Shown here: positions 36,299 to 45,311 of the stretch, one piece after another
Layout of the letters: each line of letters opens with the position of its first letter
How positions within the stretch are numbered: position 1 is the first letter of the stretch
DNA from: an uncultured Alistipes sp.
GTDB lineage: Bacteria > Bacteroidota > Bacteroidia > Bacteroidales > Rikenellaceae
Direction of reading: 5' to 3'
NCBI GenBank assembly: GCA_900546065.1
Contig: URBK01000011.1
Span: 1 to 64,000, forward strand
Length of the DNA: 64,000 bases
Notes under the pieces: generated by a model
Database searches by the model: none
What the model saw: the letters and a program-made list of their open reading frames with translations, nothing else
Told to the model about the DNA's origin: nothing
Translations under genes and position numbers: made by a program

Positions 36299-37174
36299 CT
36301 AATAATATTTCACGGGATGTCCCTCTATGGCCGAAAGAATATTGTTCGCGGCCGACGAGGCACCGATACGGAAGAGATCGGTCGTAAGCCACTCCGCACC
36401 GAGGATCTCCTCGACGATCGTATAGTACAGAGCAGCCTCCTCGGCCGTACGCACACCGCCCGCAGCCTTGAAGCCCACCTTGCGGCCCGTACGCTCATAG
36501 TAGTCACGTATTGCAAGGCACATCACCACTGCCGCCTCGGGCGTCGCCGCCACGTCGATCTTGCCCGTCGAGGTCTTGATGAAATCAGCTCCTGCAAGCA
36601 TTGCCAAAAGCGAAGCCCGGCGGATCATCTCGGGTGTCTTCAGCGCACCAGTCTCAAGGATAACCTTCAACACCACATCGCGCGCCTCCTCACGCAGGAC
36701 CTCGATCTCGTTTGCCGCCTCGTCCAAAGCTCCGGTCAGCACCTTGCCCACGTTCATCACCACGTCGACCTCGTCAGCACCGTTCTCTATGGCCATGGCC
36801 GTCTCAAGCATCTTCACCTCAAGGAATGTCTGCGACGAGGGGAAGCCGCCCACCACGCTCGTGATACGCATCGGCGTACCGTCCACAGCCACACCGACAG
36901 TCTCCACGAACGAGGGGTAGACACATATCGAGGCGACATTCTGCAGATGGGGATAGTGCTCGCCGAACTCGGCACAACGCCGTGCGAAAGCCCCGACCGA
37001 CGCCTCGGAATCGGTACACGACAAGGTCGTGAGGTCGATGGCGGAATAGCAGAAGCGGTAAACCTCGTTGTTGAGATTACGCGCCGCAGCGGCCCGCATA
37101 CCCGCAGTCAATACAGCGACCTCCTCGGCCGAGGGGGCCGCAGCATACTCATTCAAATGATTCGCATACTCCAT
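36299..37174 (-). CDS. deoC: Deoxyribose-phosphate aldolase
   Basis: A 291-residue class I aldolase that splits 2-deoxyribose-5-phosphate into glyceraldehyde-3-phosphate and acetaldehyde in deoxynucleoside breakdown. The family sequence is clear: AIDLTTLSCTDSEASV near the front, SICVYPSFV, GGFPSSQTFLEVKM, ADEVDVVMNVGKVL, VILETGAL, and FIKTSTGKIDVAAT with the Schiff-base Lys, then GFKAAGGVRTAEEA with the second catalytic Lys. An ATG eight codons upstream (37198) is the alternative start; a TATCTTTG box at 37265-37272 precedes both. It is a single-gene unit. Confidence 0.94.
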   Translation of the reverse strand: MEYANHLNEYAAAPSAEEVAVLTAGMRAAAARNLNNEVYRFCYSAIDLTTLSCTDSEASVGAFARRCAEFGEHYPHLQNVASICVYPSFVETVGVAVDGTPMRITSVVGGFPSSQTFLEVKMLETAMAIENGADEVDVVMNVGKVLTGALDEAANEIEVLREEARDVVLKVILETGALKTPEMIRRASLLAMLAGADFIKTSTGKIDVAATPEAAVVMCLAIRDYYERTGRKVGFKAAGGVRTAEEAALYYTIVEEILGAEWLTTDLFRIGASSAANNILSAIEGHPVKYY

Positions 37175-37264
37175 GGCTCTAACATTTAATGCAGGCATCG
37201 GGACAACTTCAGCTCCATACGCACCGCCGCCCGTAACTGCGTGTTACAATAGTTACTTTCCGCA

Positions 37265-37272
37265 CAAAGATA
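37265..37272 (-). promoter_or_regulatory. Promoter -7 box of deoC
   Basis: TATCTTTG on the minus strand. The -33 position has no good match. Confidence 0.5.
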
Positions 37273-37308
37273 CTAATTTATCGAAATATATCTCCCGCCC
37301 CGACGCAC

Positions 37309-37341
37309 AAAAAATCCCGACCTGCGTGCTGCAGGTCGGGA
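37309..37341 (-). terminator. Terminator of the rpsO-pnp-lipoprotein block
   Basis: TCCCGACCTGC and its exact reverse complement around a 5-nt loop; on the minus strand six T follow. Confidence 0.88.
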
Positions 37342-37386
37342 CAATTCCGTCAGCGGATCACTCCGCCGTCAGGCGTCAGCCCTCCG

Positions 37387-39141
37387 TTAGAGCTTGAAAC
37401 CGCTTGCGAAAAGGTTCGAAAGATTGACATCCTTCGCAGCCTTCTCAGCCAGAGCCGAATCCTTGCCTACGGCGCTGCGCAGCTGTGTCTTCGCAGTCTC
37501 CAGATCGCCCTCCTTAGATGCGATCACGGCACGCAGGTAATCAGCCTTTGCAGAGTCGTCCGACGAGATGGCACGCTTGGCGGCCGTCAGATCGTTGTTC
37601 ATGACGTTGGCGATAGCGGCATTGTAGCCGGTCAGCGTCGAAGCGGCGGGGCTGTAGTTGCCCTGAGCGGCCGCGATCATGGCCTTCGTGCGGGCGTCGG
37701 CGGCAGTTGCATACTGCTCGGCCTTGGCCATATTGCCGTTGGCGAGATATGCCAACGCAAGGTTGCTGTTAATCTCGTTGTTGTTCAGGCCCAGCTGTGC
37801 GGCACGCTCGAATGCGGTCAGAGCCTTGGCCATCTCACCCATGTTGGCATAGGCCACACCGAGGTTGTTGTATGCACGCGCGTCGTTGAACTTCTTGGCG
37901 GCATACTCCAGAATGCGGGCCTTGCCCGAGTTGTTCTCAACGACACTCTCGGCCATGTAGAGCAGCTCCTCGTCCGTGAGCTCATCCAGACGGCCCGAGT
38001 TGATGAGATCCATCATCTCGGCATCGGTCTTACCCTTGATGTCGGTGCTGTTGACCAGCTGAGCACGGCGCAGCTTGGGCAGGATCTCCTTCTTCAGAGC
38101 GGTGAAGACAGCCGACATGTTCTTGATCTCAGACTCACGCTGCGACGACGAATCGTAACGGCTCAGAACCTGAAGAATGATATCCTTGTCCTCGATATCC
38201 GAAGCGGCAACCAGCTCCTTGAAGCCTTCCCAGTCCTCACCGTACGAAGCGGCGTCGAGGTCCATGCCGGTACCCTTGAGCAGCTTCTCGGCAGCCTTCT
38301 TACCAGACTCCGAACGTGCCGACGAGAGCTTGTCGTTGAACTTCTCCGGGCCGTCGGGCGAAGCATAACCGTTTACGTAGAGCTTCTGCGTGGCGCGGTC
38401 GTTGCCCTGAGTCTCGACTACATTCTCCTTGAAGGCCTTCAGCTCATCGCTGTTGGCAGCCTTGCTCGTCACGCGCGACGAGTTGATGGCATACATGATG
38501 TCAGCCTTGGTTACAACCGTGGTGACATTCTTATAGTTGTTTGCCGTCTGGCTCATAACGGCAGCATAGTCCAGATCGCTCTGAAGCGTGTTCACGCCCT
38601 TGGCAATCGTAAGACCGAAGGCACGCTTGAGGGCCTCGGCCTCAGCACCGCCCGCAGCCAGCGTCGCAGCCTGTGCCTTCGTGGGAAGCAGACCCGTATT
38701 GGCATCAACCAAAGTGAAGGTCTTACACTTGCCGCTCGGGCACTTTACCTCGACACGCAGCTGCAGCTCGCTCTGCTGCATACGTGCGTCATACGGGAAC
38801 TCAACATGCTGCGTGAACGATCCGCCCATGTTCGAATCAACAACCGTGTAGTTGTCGTGGATGGCCGTACCCTGGAAATACTTCGTGGCACCCTCCACTT
38901 CGCCGCCGGCAAATACGATGACCGGAGTTACCTTCAGCACCGCTTTCTTGTTGTAATACTCGGCAGGGAACTTGACCGTGATGTCGGCCGAGACCTTACC
39001 GTTGTTCAGCGCCAAGACATCGGGGGTGCAGCTTATCGTCACCTCGTTCTGTCGCTTGGCCATCTTTCCGAAGCAGTTGCACCCCGTGAATACTACGGAT
39101 GCCACTACTACCGCTACCAACAGCTTTAATGCGTTTTTCAT
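37387..39141 (-). CDS. Lipoprotein with OmpA-like and TPR domains
   Basis: A 584-residue lipoprotein. The lipobox is VVFTGCN with the lipidated Cys near residue 21. The middle (about 220-330) contains an OmpA-type peptidoglycan-associated region: KLYVNGYASPDGPEKFNDKLSSARSESGKKAAEKLL, where NDKLSSARS matches N..LS..RA. Residues about 420-560 are tetratricopeptide repeats (ARAYNNLGVAYANMGEMAKALTAFERAAQLG, NSNLALAYLANGNMAKAEQYA). The likely role is envelope anchoring or assembly. It follows pnp by 60 nt with no terminator between, so it may be co-transcribed. Ala-rich and Lys-rich codon use suggests good expression. Confidence 0.88.
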   Translation of the reverse strand: MKNALKLLVAVVVASVVFTGCNCFGKMAKRQNEVTISCTPDVLALNNGKVSADITVKFPAEYYNKKAVLKVTPVIVFAGGEVEGATKYFQGTAIHDNYTVVDSNMGGSFTQHVEFPYDARMQQSELQLRVEVKCPSGKCKTFTLVDANTGLLPTKAQAATLAAGGAEAEALKRAFGLTIAKGVNTLQSDLDYAAVMSQTANNYKNVTTVVTKADIMYAINSSRVTSKAANSDELKAFKENVVETQGNDRATQKLYVNGYASPDGPEKFNDKLSSARSESGKKAAEKLLKGTGMDLDAASYGEDWEGFKELVAASDIEDKDIILQVLSRYDSSSQRESEIKNMSAVFTALKKEILPKLRRAQLVNSTDIKGKTDAEMMDLINSGRLDELTDEELLYMAESVVENNSGKARILEYAAKKFNDARAYNNLGVAYANMGEMAKALTAFERAAQLGLNNNEINSNLALAYLANGNMAKAEQYATAADARTKAMIAAAQGNYSPAASTLTGYNAAIANVMNNDLTAAKRAISSDDSAKADYLRAVIASKEGDLETAKTQLRSAVGKDSALAEKAAKDVNLSNLFASGFKL

Positions 39142-39201
39142 GACTTTTAAGATATATAAACTTGGGTTAAACATTCTTCTTCGACATACGGTCCGAGGCC
39201 T

Positions 39202-41418
39202 CTACTTGCGGCGCGGCTCGCGGCGGTCACCGTGAGGCTTGCCACCCTCGCGCGGCTTGCGCTCGCGCTCGACCCAACCCTCCGGCTTGGGCAGAAGCGC
39301 CTTGTGCGAGAGCTTGTACTTATTGGTCTTGGCATCAACACCGATGAGCTTGACCTTGATCATGTCACCCTCGTGCAGGCCCGTCTCCTCCATGGTCTCG
39401 AAACGCTTGTAGTCGATCTCCGAGATGTGGAGCAGAGCCTCCTTGCCCGGCAGGATCTCAACAAAGGCGCCGAACGATACGATGCTCTTGATCTTGCCGT
39501 CGTAAACCTCGCCTACCTCCGGCACGGCAACGATAGCCTTGATACGCTCCAGAGCCCCGTCCAAAGCGGCCTTGTCAACACCGAAGATATCCACAACACC
39601 GGCCTCGTCGTTCTCCGTAATGGTGATGGTGGTGTTGGTCGTCTTCTGGATGTCCTGAATGACCTTGCCGCCCGGGCCGATAACGGCTCCGATGAAGTCC
39701 TTGGGTATGGTGATCTGCACGATGCGCGGAACGAAGGGACGATAGTCAGCACGCGGCTCGGCGATGCACTCCGTAAGCTTGCCGAGGATATACATACGTC
39801 CTACGCGCGCCTGCTCCAGAGCCTTGGCCAGCACCTCGTACGACAGACCGTCGACCTTGATATCCATCTGCGTGGCGGTGATACCGTCGCGCGTACCCGT
39901 AACCTTGAAGTCCATGTCTCCGAGGTGATCCTCATCGCCCAGAATATCCGACAGCACGGCCCAGCGGCCCGTAGCCGAATCCGAGATCAGACCCATGGCG
40001 ATACCCGACACGGGCTTCTTGATCTTGACACCGGCATCCATCAGAGCCAGCGTGCCGGCGCAGACGGTAGCCATAGACGACGAACCGTTCGACTCGAGGA
40101 TATCCGATACCACACGCAGCGCGTAAGGCATCTCCTCGCCCGTGGGGATCATGGGCTTGAGCGCACGCCATGCCAGATGGCCGTGGCCGATCTCACGGCG
40201 GCTAACACCGCGCGCGGGACGGGCCTCACCAGTCGAGAAGGGCGGGAAATTGTAGTGCAGCACAAACTTCTCCGAGCCCTGAACCAGAACCTCGTCGATC
40301 ATCTTCTCGTCGAGTTTGGTTCCGAGCGTGACGGTCGTCAGCGACTGCGTCTCTCCACGAGTGAAGATGGCCGAGCCGTGTGCTCCGGGCAGATAGCCGA
40401 CCTCGCACCAGATGGGACGTATCTCATCCGTGCGGCGGCCGTCCAGACGCTTGCCCTCGTCGAGGATCATGTTGCGCATGGCCTTCTTGACCACGTCGTC
40501 GTGATAGTATTTATGGATCAGGGGAGCCTTCTCCACAAGTTCCTCCTCGCTGTAACGCGATGCGAACTCTGCCTCCAGAGCATCGAAGGCATCCGTACGC
40601 TCATGCTTCGTAGTGCCGCTCGTAGCGATGGCGTAGGCCTTGTCGTAGAGCTCCTTGATGACCGTCTGGCGAAGCTCCTCGTCGTTGGTCTCGTGGCAAT
40701 AGGTACGCTTTACGTCCTTGCCCAGCTCCTTCGACAGCTCGATCTGCACGGCGCACTGCTTCTTGATCTCCTCGTGGGCGAACTTGATGGCGTTGAGCAT
40801 GACCTCCTCCGAGACCTCCTTCATTTCACCCTCGACCATCAATATGTTGTCGATCGTACCGCCGACCATGATATCAAGATCGGCATCGTCCATCTGCGAG
40901 AAATTGGGGTTTATGACAAACTCGCCGCCGATGCGCGCCACGCGCACCTCCGAGATGGGGCCGCCGAACGGTATGTCCGATACGGCCAGCGCGGCCGAGG
41001 CGGCCAGTCCGGCCAGAGCGTCGGGCTGAATATCCTTGTCTGCCGAGATCAGGTTCACCGTAACGAACACTTCGGCATGGTAATCTGCCGGAAAGAGCGG
41101 ACGCAGCGCACGGTCTATAAGACGCGCCACGAGCACTTCGGCGTCGCTGGCCTTACCCTCACGTTTCATGAAACCGCCGGGGAAACGGCCGCATGAGGCG
41201 AACTTCTCCTTATACTCCACCTGAAGGGGCATGAAATCGGTTCCCTCCTTGGCATCCTTGGCGGCCACGACCGTACCGAGCAGCATCGTGTCGCCCATCT
41301 TCACGACCACCGAGCCGTCGGCCTGCTTGGCCAGTTTTCCGGTCTCGATCATGATCTGACGGCCGTCCGCCAGCGTGATCGTCTTTTGTACAGCATTGTA
41401 CAACTTCTTTTCTTCCAT
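39202..41418 (-). CDS. pnp: Polyribonucleotide nucleotidyltransferase
   Basis: A 738-residue PNPase, the phosphorolytic 3'-to-5' exoribonuclease. Two RNase PH domains are present (front: [24 protein letters not shown]; back: [24 protein letters not shown] and [16 protein letters not shown] with the catalytic metal-binding acids). A helical domain separates them. KH ([22 protein letters not shown]) and S1 ([33 protein letters not shown]) RNA-binding domains close the protein. The tail is Arg/Gly-rich. It lies after rpsO, the common bacterial order, with a hairpin between them (41456-41485). Confidence 0.97.
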   Translation of the reverse strand: MEEKKLYNAVQKTITLADGRQIMIETGKLAKQADGSVVVKMGDTMLLGTVVAAKDAKEGTDFMPLQVEYKEKFASCGRFPGGFMKREGKASDAEVLVARLIDRALRPLFPADYHAEVFVTVNLISADKDIQPDALAGLAASAALAVSDIPFGGPISEVRVARIGGEFVINPNFSQMDDADLDIMVGGTIDNILMVEGEMKEVSEEVMLNAIKFAHEEIKKQCAVQIELSKELGKDVKRTYCHETNDEELRQTVIKELYDKAYAIATSGTTKHERTDAFDALEAEFASRYSEEELVEKAPLIHKYYHDDVVKKAMRNMILDEGKRLDGRRTDEIRPIWCEVGYLPGAHGSAIFTRGETQSLTTVTLGTKLDEKMIDEVLVQGSEKFVLHYNFPPFSTGEARPARGVSRREIGHGHLAWRALKPMIPTGEEMPYALRVVSDILESNGSSSMATVCAGTLALMDAGVKIKKPVSGIAMGLISDSATGRWAVLSDILGDEDHLGDMDFKVTGTRDGITATQMDIKVDGLSYEVLAKALEQARVGRMYILGKLTECIAEPRADYRPFVPRIVQITIPKDFIGAVIGPGGKVIQDIQKTTNTTITITENDEAGVVDIFGVDKAALDGALERIKAIVAVPEVGEVYDGKIKSIVSFGAFVEILPGKEALLHISEIDYKRFETMEETGLHEGDMIKVKLIGVDAKTNKYKLSHKALLPKPEGWVERERKPREGGKPHGDRREPRRK

Positions 41419-41455
41419 ACTATATTTTCAATCGTCAAATAAAAATGTCATACAA

Positions 41456-41485
41456 AATGAAGGTAACGCAGCGGTTACCTTCATT
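41456..41485 (-). terminator. Hairpin between rpsO and pnp (attenuator or RNase site)
   Basis: AATGAAGGTAAC and its exact inverse flank a 6-nt loop. On the minus strand only TTTG follows, so it is a weak terminator. In E. coli the same gap holds an RNase III-processed stem used in pnp autoregulation; a similar use here is inference. Confidence 0.6.
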
Positions 41486-41503
41486 CGTTCACCTCGAAGA
41501 GAA

Positions 41504-41776
41504 TTACTTACGGAGGTTGAGAGTCTTGATGATCGAACGATAACGCTCGATGTCCACCTCCTTAAGGTACTCAAGCAACTGACGGCGCTTTCCGACCAGA
41601 CGCAGCAGCGCGCGCTGCGTACCGAAGTCGTGCTTGTTGCTCTTGAGGTGCTCAGTAAGGTGGCTGATACGGTACGAAAACAACGCGATCTGGCTCTCTG
41701 GAGAACCCGTATCGGTGTTAGACTTGCCGTACTTGCCGAAAAGCTCCTGCTTTTTCTCTGCAGTTAAATAAGCCAT
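41504..41776 (-). CDS. rpsO: 30S ribosomal protein S15
   Basis: A 90-residue S15 that binds 16S rRNA in the central platform of the small subunit. [49 protein letters not shown] is the standard family core and the start is conserved. It heads the rpsO-pnp unit and has a full promoter at 41883-41914. Confidence 0.98.
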   Translation of the reverse strand: MAYLTAEKKQELFGKYGKSNTDTGSPESQIALFSYRISHLTEHLKSNKHDFGTQRALLRLVGKRRQLLEYLKEVDIERYRSIIKTLNLRK

Positions 41777-41882
41777 AAAATTTTAATTTTGAGGGCAGCG
41801 CCGCGATTTCCAGAGCGGCCGCGACCCGAGGTTGCGCTCTACGACGCATTCCCCTTACCGTGAATAACGCCAGAGCGTGCGA

Positions 41883-41914
41883 CAAAAATACTTTGAATTT
41901 AATTAAGAGGCAAA
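41883..41914 (-). promoter_or_regulatory. Promoter of rpsO-pnp
   Basis: On the minus strand TTTG (41911-41914), a 20 bp spacer and TATTTTTG (41883-41890). Confidence 0.75.
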
Positions 41915-42009
41915 TATTTTCGAGCAAATATTTTATTGCCAAAATGTGTTTTTTACCGTCAAAAAAATCCTATTTGCACACTCGAAGGCGGGGTTTATGT
42001 AAATTTGTG

Positions 42010-42017
42010 TATATTTG
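42010..42017 (+). promoter_or_regulatory. Promoter -7 box of apbE
   Basis: TATATTTG followed by C, leaving a leader of about 75 nt. The -33 position is not conserved. Confidence 0.6.
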
Positions 42018-42096
42018 CGCTGTAATTCTCGTAAACGCCACCGCGTAGATCGCACCGGCGACGGAACCCCGTAACAGAGACACACCGACTATCGGC

Positions 42097-43146
42097 ATGA
42101 AGACTAAAAACATATTCTGCGCCATACGGATTTTCATTATCGCACTCGCCGCTGCGGCGGCCGTGGCGTGCCGTCATGCGCAACCCGTCTATGTCGACGT
42201 CGACGGAGAGATGCTCGGCACATTCCTCCACGTGACGGCCCTGACCGACCGTCCGGCTTCGGAGATATACGACCTGATGATGCGTATCGACGCCGAGGCC
42301 AAGAGCTCGATGTCGATATTCGACGAAGGGTCGCTCCTGAACCGCGTAAACCGCAACCAGACCGACTCCATCGACCGCCACATAGCATTCAACCTCGAAC
42401 TCGCAGGCCGTGTCCACGATGTTAGCGACGGGGCCTACGACGTGACCGTAAAACCGCTGGTCGAGGCATACGGCTTTGCGGCCAAGGACCGCACCAAGAA
42501 CCCCAATATAGACTCCATCATGGAGTTTGTCGGCTTTGACAAGGTGCGCGTCGAGAACGGGCGTCTGATAAAGTCGGACCCGCGCGTGCAGCTCGACTTC
42601 AACTCCATCGCCAAGGGATATGTTGTCGACATGGCGGCCGACGCCCTCGAGCAGATGGGCATCGAGAACTACATCGTCGACATCGGCGGCGAAGTACGCT
42701 GCCGCGGCCAGAGGGCCAAGGGCGGCCCGTGGCGCGTCGGTGTCGAGACCCCCTTCGACGGCAACCAGTCGCCCGGGGCATACGTGCAGCAGGTCATATC
42801 GCTGAGCGACTGCGCCTTCGCCACATCGGGAAACTACCGCCGCTACTACATCGACGACGAGGGCCGCAAGGTGGCCCATACGATTGACCCCCGCACAGGC
42901 CGGAGCGCCGTGAGCGACCTGCTCTCGGCTACGGTCGTGGCTCCCACGTGCGCCGAAGCCGACGCTTTCGGCACGATGTTTATGGCGCTGGGCAAGGAGA
43001 AAGCCTTGGAGAAGGCGCGCGTGCTCGAAAAACAGGGAATACTCGTCTACTTCATAACCTCGGGTGCCGACGGCGCCTTCGAGGTGTACTACTCGGAGGC
43101 TCTGGCCTCGACGCTCAAACGCAAAGAAGGATTCCACGCCATATAA
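42097..43146 (+). CDS. apbE: FAD:protein FMN transferase (lipoprotein)
   Basis: A 349-residue ApbE that attaches FMN to a threonine in flavoproteins such as the NqrB and NqrC subunits of the sodium-pumping NADH dehydrogenase and RnfG. The lipobox AAVACRH makes it a periplasmic lipoprotein. Family motifs are DGEMLGTFLHVTAL, MRIDAEAKSSMSIFDEGSLLNRVNRN, the FAD-binding LDFNSIAKGYVVDMAAD and GGEVRCRG, and AHTIDPRTGRSAVSDLLSATVVAPTCAEADAFGT with metal-binding acids. The target protein is not in the window. It heads a unit with a lipid kinase gene and an AraC gene. Confidence 0.95.
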   Translation: MKTKNIFCAIRIFIIALAAAAAVACRHAQPVYVDVDGEMLGTFLHVTALTDRPASEIYDLMMRIDAEAKSSMSIFDEGSLLNRVNRNQTDSIDRHIAFNLELAGRVHDVSDGAYDVTVKPLVEAYGFAAKDRTKNPNIDSIMEFVGFDKVRVENGRLIKSDPRVQLDFNSIAKGYVVDMAADALEQMGIENYIVDIGGEVRCRGQRAKGGPWRVGVETPFDGNQSPGAYVQQVISLSDCAFATSGNYRRYYIDDEGRKVAHTIDPRTGRSAVSDLLSATVVAPTCAEADAFGTMFMALGKEKALEKARVLEKQGILVYFITSGADGAFEVYYSEALASTLKRKEGFHAI

Positions 43147-43204
43147 CCGCCGACAGGAGCCGCCCGCACCTATTCACGGCTGCGGGTAGCGAATGCTTGT
43201 TATT

Positions 43205-44116
43205 ATGAAGAGTGCCATACTGATATACAACACACAGGCCGGACGCGGCAAGATCGGACGCAATGTCGATCACATCGTGGCCATATTCCGCAATGCGGGG
43301 TATGACATGCGGCCGCGCCTCATAGCCTTCGGCGAGAACCCCTTCGACGGCTACGAGACGGTCGATCTGGCCGTGGTGGCGGGCGGGGACGGCACCCTCA
43401 ACTATGTGGTCAATGCCATGAAACGAAAGGGTCTGTCGCTCACGCTGGGCGTCATACCCGCAGGTACGGCCAACGACTTCGCCGGCGCGCTCGGCATGTC
43501 GCGCAACATACTCAAGGCGGCACAGCAGATTGCCGAAGGCGCCGTCGAGCAGATCGACTGCGGAAAGGTCGAACAGATCGGACGCGGCCGCGACAAACAC
43601 CCCGACAAGGACATATATTTCGTCAACATATTCAGCTTCGGACTCTTCACCACGACATCGCAGCATACGTCCGAACATCTGAAGCACCGCATCGGCCGTT
43701 TAGCCTATGTCGTGGCGGCCATGCGCGATTTAAGGAACCTTCACAGCATCCCCCTCACAATAACTACCGACAATGAAACGTTCTATTACCAGACGCTCAT
43801 GGGTCTCGTTTTCAACGGGGAGACGGCAGGGAGGGTTCCGCTGGCCAGCAAGTCGAGCCTCCGCGACGGAGTTTTCGACTGTCTGTTCCTTCGCAGGCGC
43901 AATCTGATTCTGTCGGTATTCGACATGGTGCTCTACATTCTGGGGATCAAAACCCCCGCTATACGGTTCCTGAGAACAAGCACGCTGGTTCTGGCAACAT
44001 GCATCGACGAGGATACGGATGTCGACGGACAACGCGGCGGGGAGTTCCCGATGCGGGTGGTATGCCTGCACGGCGAATTGAACGTGGTGTGCCCGCAGGA
44101 TCATGATACGGATTGA
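43205..44116 (+). CDS. Diacylglycerol kinase-family lipid kinase (YegS/DgkB-like)
   Basis: A 303-residue DAGKc-fold kinase. The N-terminal domain has AILIYNTQAGRGK and the nucleotide signature VVAGGDGTLNYVVNAM, then LGVIPAGTANDFAGALGM; these match the DgkB/YegS/sphingosine kinase group. The C-terminal beta domain (FNGETAGRVPLASKSSLRDGVFDCLFLR) carries the expected SSLRDG motif. It phosphorylates a lipid such as diacylglycerol; a sphingoid substrate is possible in a sphingolipid- or sulfonolipid-making genus but is not shown here. An ATG four codons earlier (43193) is the alternative start. It lies 58 nt after apbE and 20 nt before the AraC gene. Confidence 0.9.
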   Translation: MKSAILIYNTQAGRGKIGRNVDHIVAIFRNAGYDMRPRLIAFGENPFDGYETVDLAVVAGGDGTLNYVVNAMKRKGLSLTLGVIPAGTANDFAGALGMSRNILKAAQQIAEGAVEQIDCGKVEQIGRGRDKHPDKDIYFVNIFSFGLFTTTSQHTSEHLKHRIGRLAYVVAAMRDLRNLHSIPLTITTDNETFYYQTLMGLVFNGETAGRVPLASKSSLRDGVFDCLFLRRRNLILSVFDMVLYILGIKTPAIRFLRTSTLVLATCIDEDTDVDGQRGGEFPMRVVCLHGELNVVCPQDHDTD

Positions 44117-44136
44117 AATTATTAACCTACAATATT

Positions 44137-45042
44137 ATGGAGAGAAAGACCTATGGTGAGGATGTTCACAGGATTTCAATTTCAAAACTAAAACAGATTT
44201 TTGCAGACGCGAGCCTCAAATCCGACAATCTTGTCATGTCGCCGCTGATCAGATTCCAGAGTCTGGACGACACACCCCGCATCATAGACGGCATCACGAT
44301 CGGAATAATATGCAACGGCAAGGCCCGCATCACCATCAACGGCCGCAGCCATGAGCTCCGCACCAATTCGCTGGTGCTGCTGCGTGAGGATTCCGTTGTC
44401 ACGGCCTTCAAGTGCAGCAAGGCTTGCCGCGGATACTTGATGACCTACTCGCGCAATTTCCTCGACTCGATCAACATTCCTGCAGCCGATTTCCTGTCGA
44501 TCTACATGATCTTCTCGACCATGCCGTGCATATCGCTCACCGACGAGGAGGCGTCGCACCTGCACCGCGTGGGTGAGTTGTTGGCCGATGCCGTACGCTA
44601 CGCGGGAGCCAACCCTTACAACACGCGTATCGTCACATCGCTCTTCTCGGCATTCTTCTACACGCTCATGTCCATGCTCAACCTCAAGCTGCCGTCGCGG
44701 CCCGAACCCGACAGACAGTCGCGCACCGACGCGCTGATGGTGGAGTTCATCCGCATACTGAGTGCCGAGTGCGAGCGTGAGCGCAGCGTCGAGTTCTACG
44801 CCTCGAAATTGGGCATAAGCCCCAAGTACCTGTCGCTTATATGCAAGAAGAAGACGGGCAAGAACGCCTCGAAGATCATCGATGACGTGGTGATACACCG
44901 CGCCAAGGACCTGCTCCGACAGACGGGACTCAGCATACAGGAGGTAGCCGACCGACTCAATTTCGTCTCTCAATCCTTCTTCGGCAAATACTTCAAGCAG
45001 AGGGTCGGCATATCGCCCTCGCGATACAAGGCCAACGACTGA
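44137..45042 (+). CDS. AraC-family transcriptional regulator
   Basis: A 301-residue AraC/XylS regulator with the same plan as the one at 4994-5878. The N-terminal half is a cupin-like ligand domain (GITIGIICNGKARITINGRSHEL, NSLVLLREDSVV). The C-terminal two-helix-turn-helix domain reads VEFYASKLGISPKYLSLICKKKTG and IQEVADRLNFVSQSFFGKYFKQRVGISPSRYK. It is 20 nt after the lipid kinase gene, so it may be the last gene of the apbE unit. Target genes are unknown. An upstream TTG (44113) in frame is less likely than the ATG. Confidence 0.9.
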   Translation: MERKTYGEDVHRISISKLKQIFADASLKSDNLVMSPLIRFQSLDDTPRIIDGITIGIICNGKARITINGRSHELRTNSLVLLREDSVVTAFKCSKACRGYLMTYSRNFLDSINIPAADFLSIYMIFSTMPCISLTDEEASHLHRVGELLADAVRYAGANPYNTRIVTSLFSAFFYTLMSMLNLKLPSRPEPDRQSRTDALMVEFIRILSAECERERSVEFYASKLGISPKYLSLICKKKTGKNASKIIDDVVIHRAKDLLRQTGLSIQEVADRLNFVSQSFFGKYFKQRVGISPSRYKAND

Positions 45043-45192
45043 CGCGCCCCGCCCCGAGACACCACGGTAAGCCGGCGCCGCCTAAATTCCCGACAGGGGG
45101 CCTAAATACATATCAGGCCGAGAGACGAGACTGGAAGACACGGAAAGTACGCGAAAGTACGGGAAGACAAAGTAAATTATAAAAGATCATAG

Positions 45193-45233
45193 AAAACCGC
45201 AGGGGAGAATAAAAGATTCTTTCCTGCGGTTTT
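45193..45233. terminator. Hairpin between AraC gene and queA
   Basis: AAAACCGCAGG and its exact inverse flank a 19-nt loop that contains AAGA/TCTT pairs; T-rich sequence follows on the plus strand. Confidence 0.7.
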
Positions 45234-45263
45234 GTTGGCGGCCCGACCTAATATATCAAGATA

Positions 45264-45294
45264 TTGGGGATTCAGCCGCGATTTTGTAACTTTG
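45264..45294 (+). promoter_or_regulatory. Promoter of queA
   Basis: TTG (45264-45266), a 20 bp spacer and TAACTTTG (45287-45294), 17 nt before the ATG. Confidence 0.8.
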
Positions 45295-45311
45295 CCGACA
45301 AAACATCCACA

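Larger units (their letters stand above)
41777..42096. other. Divergent intergenic region, rpsO / apbE
   Basis: No gene is seen. It contains the rpsO promoter (41883-41914), the apbE -7 box (42010-42017) and a direct repeat of GCAAATATTTT (41910-41920 and 41924-41934) overlapping the rpsO -33 element. The rpsO leader is about 100 nt and could hold the S15 autoregulatory fold, which I could not establish. Confidence 0.5.

Noticed and set aside
45264..45311. TTG start extending queA by 16 codons
   Set aside because: This TTG is the -33 element of the queA promoter and lies upstream of the predicted transcription start.
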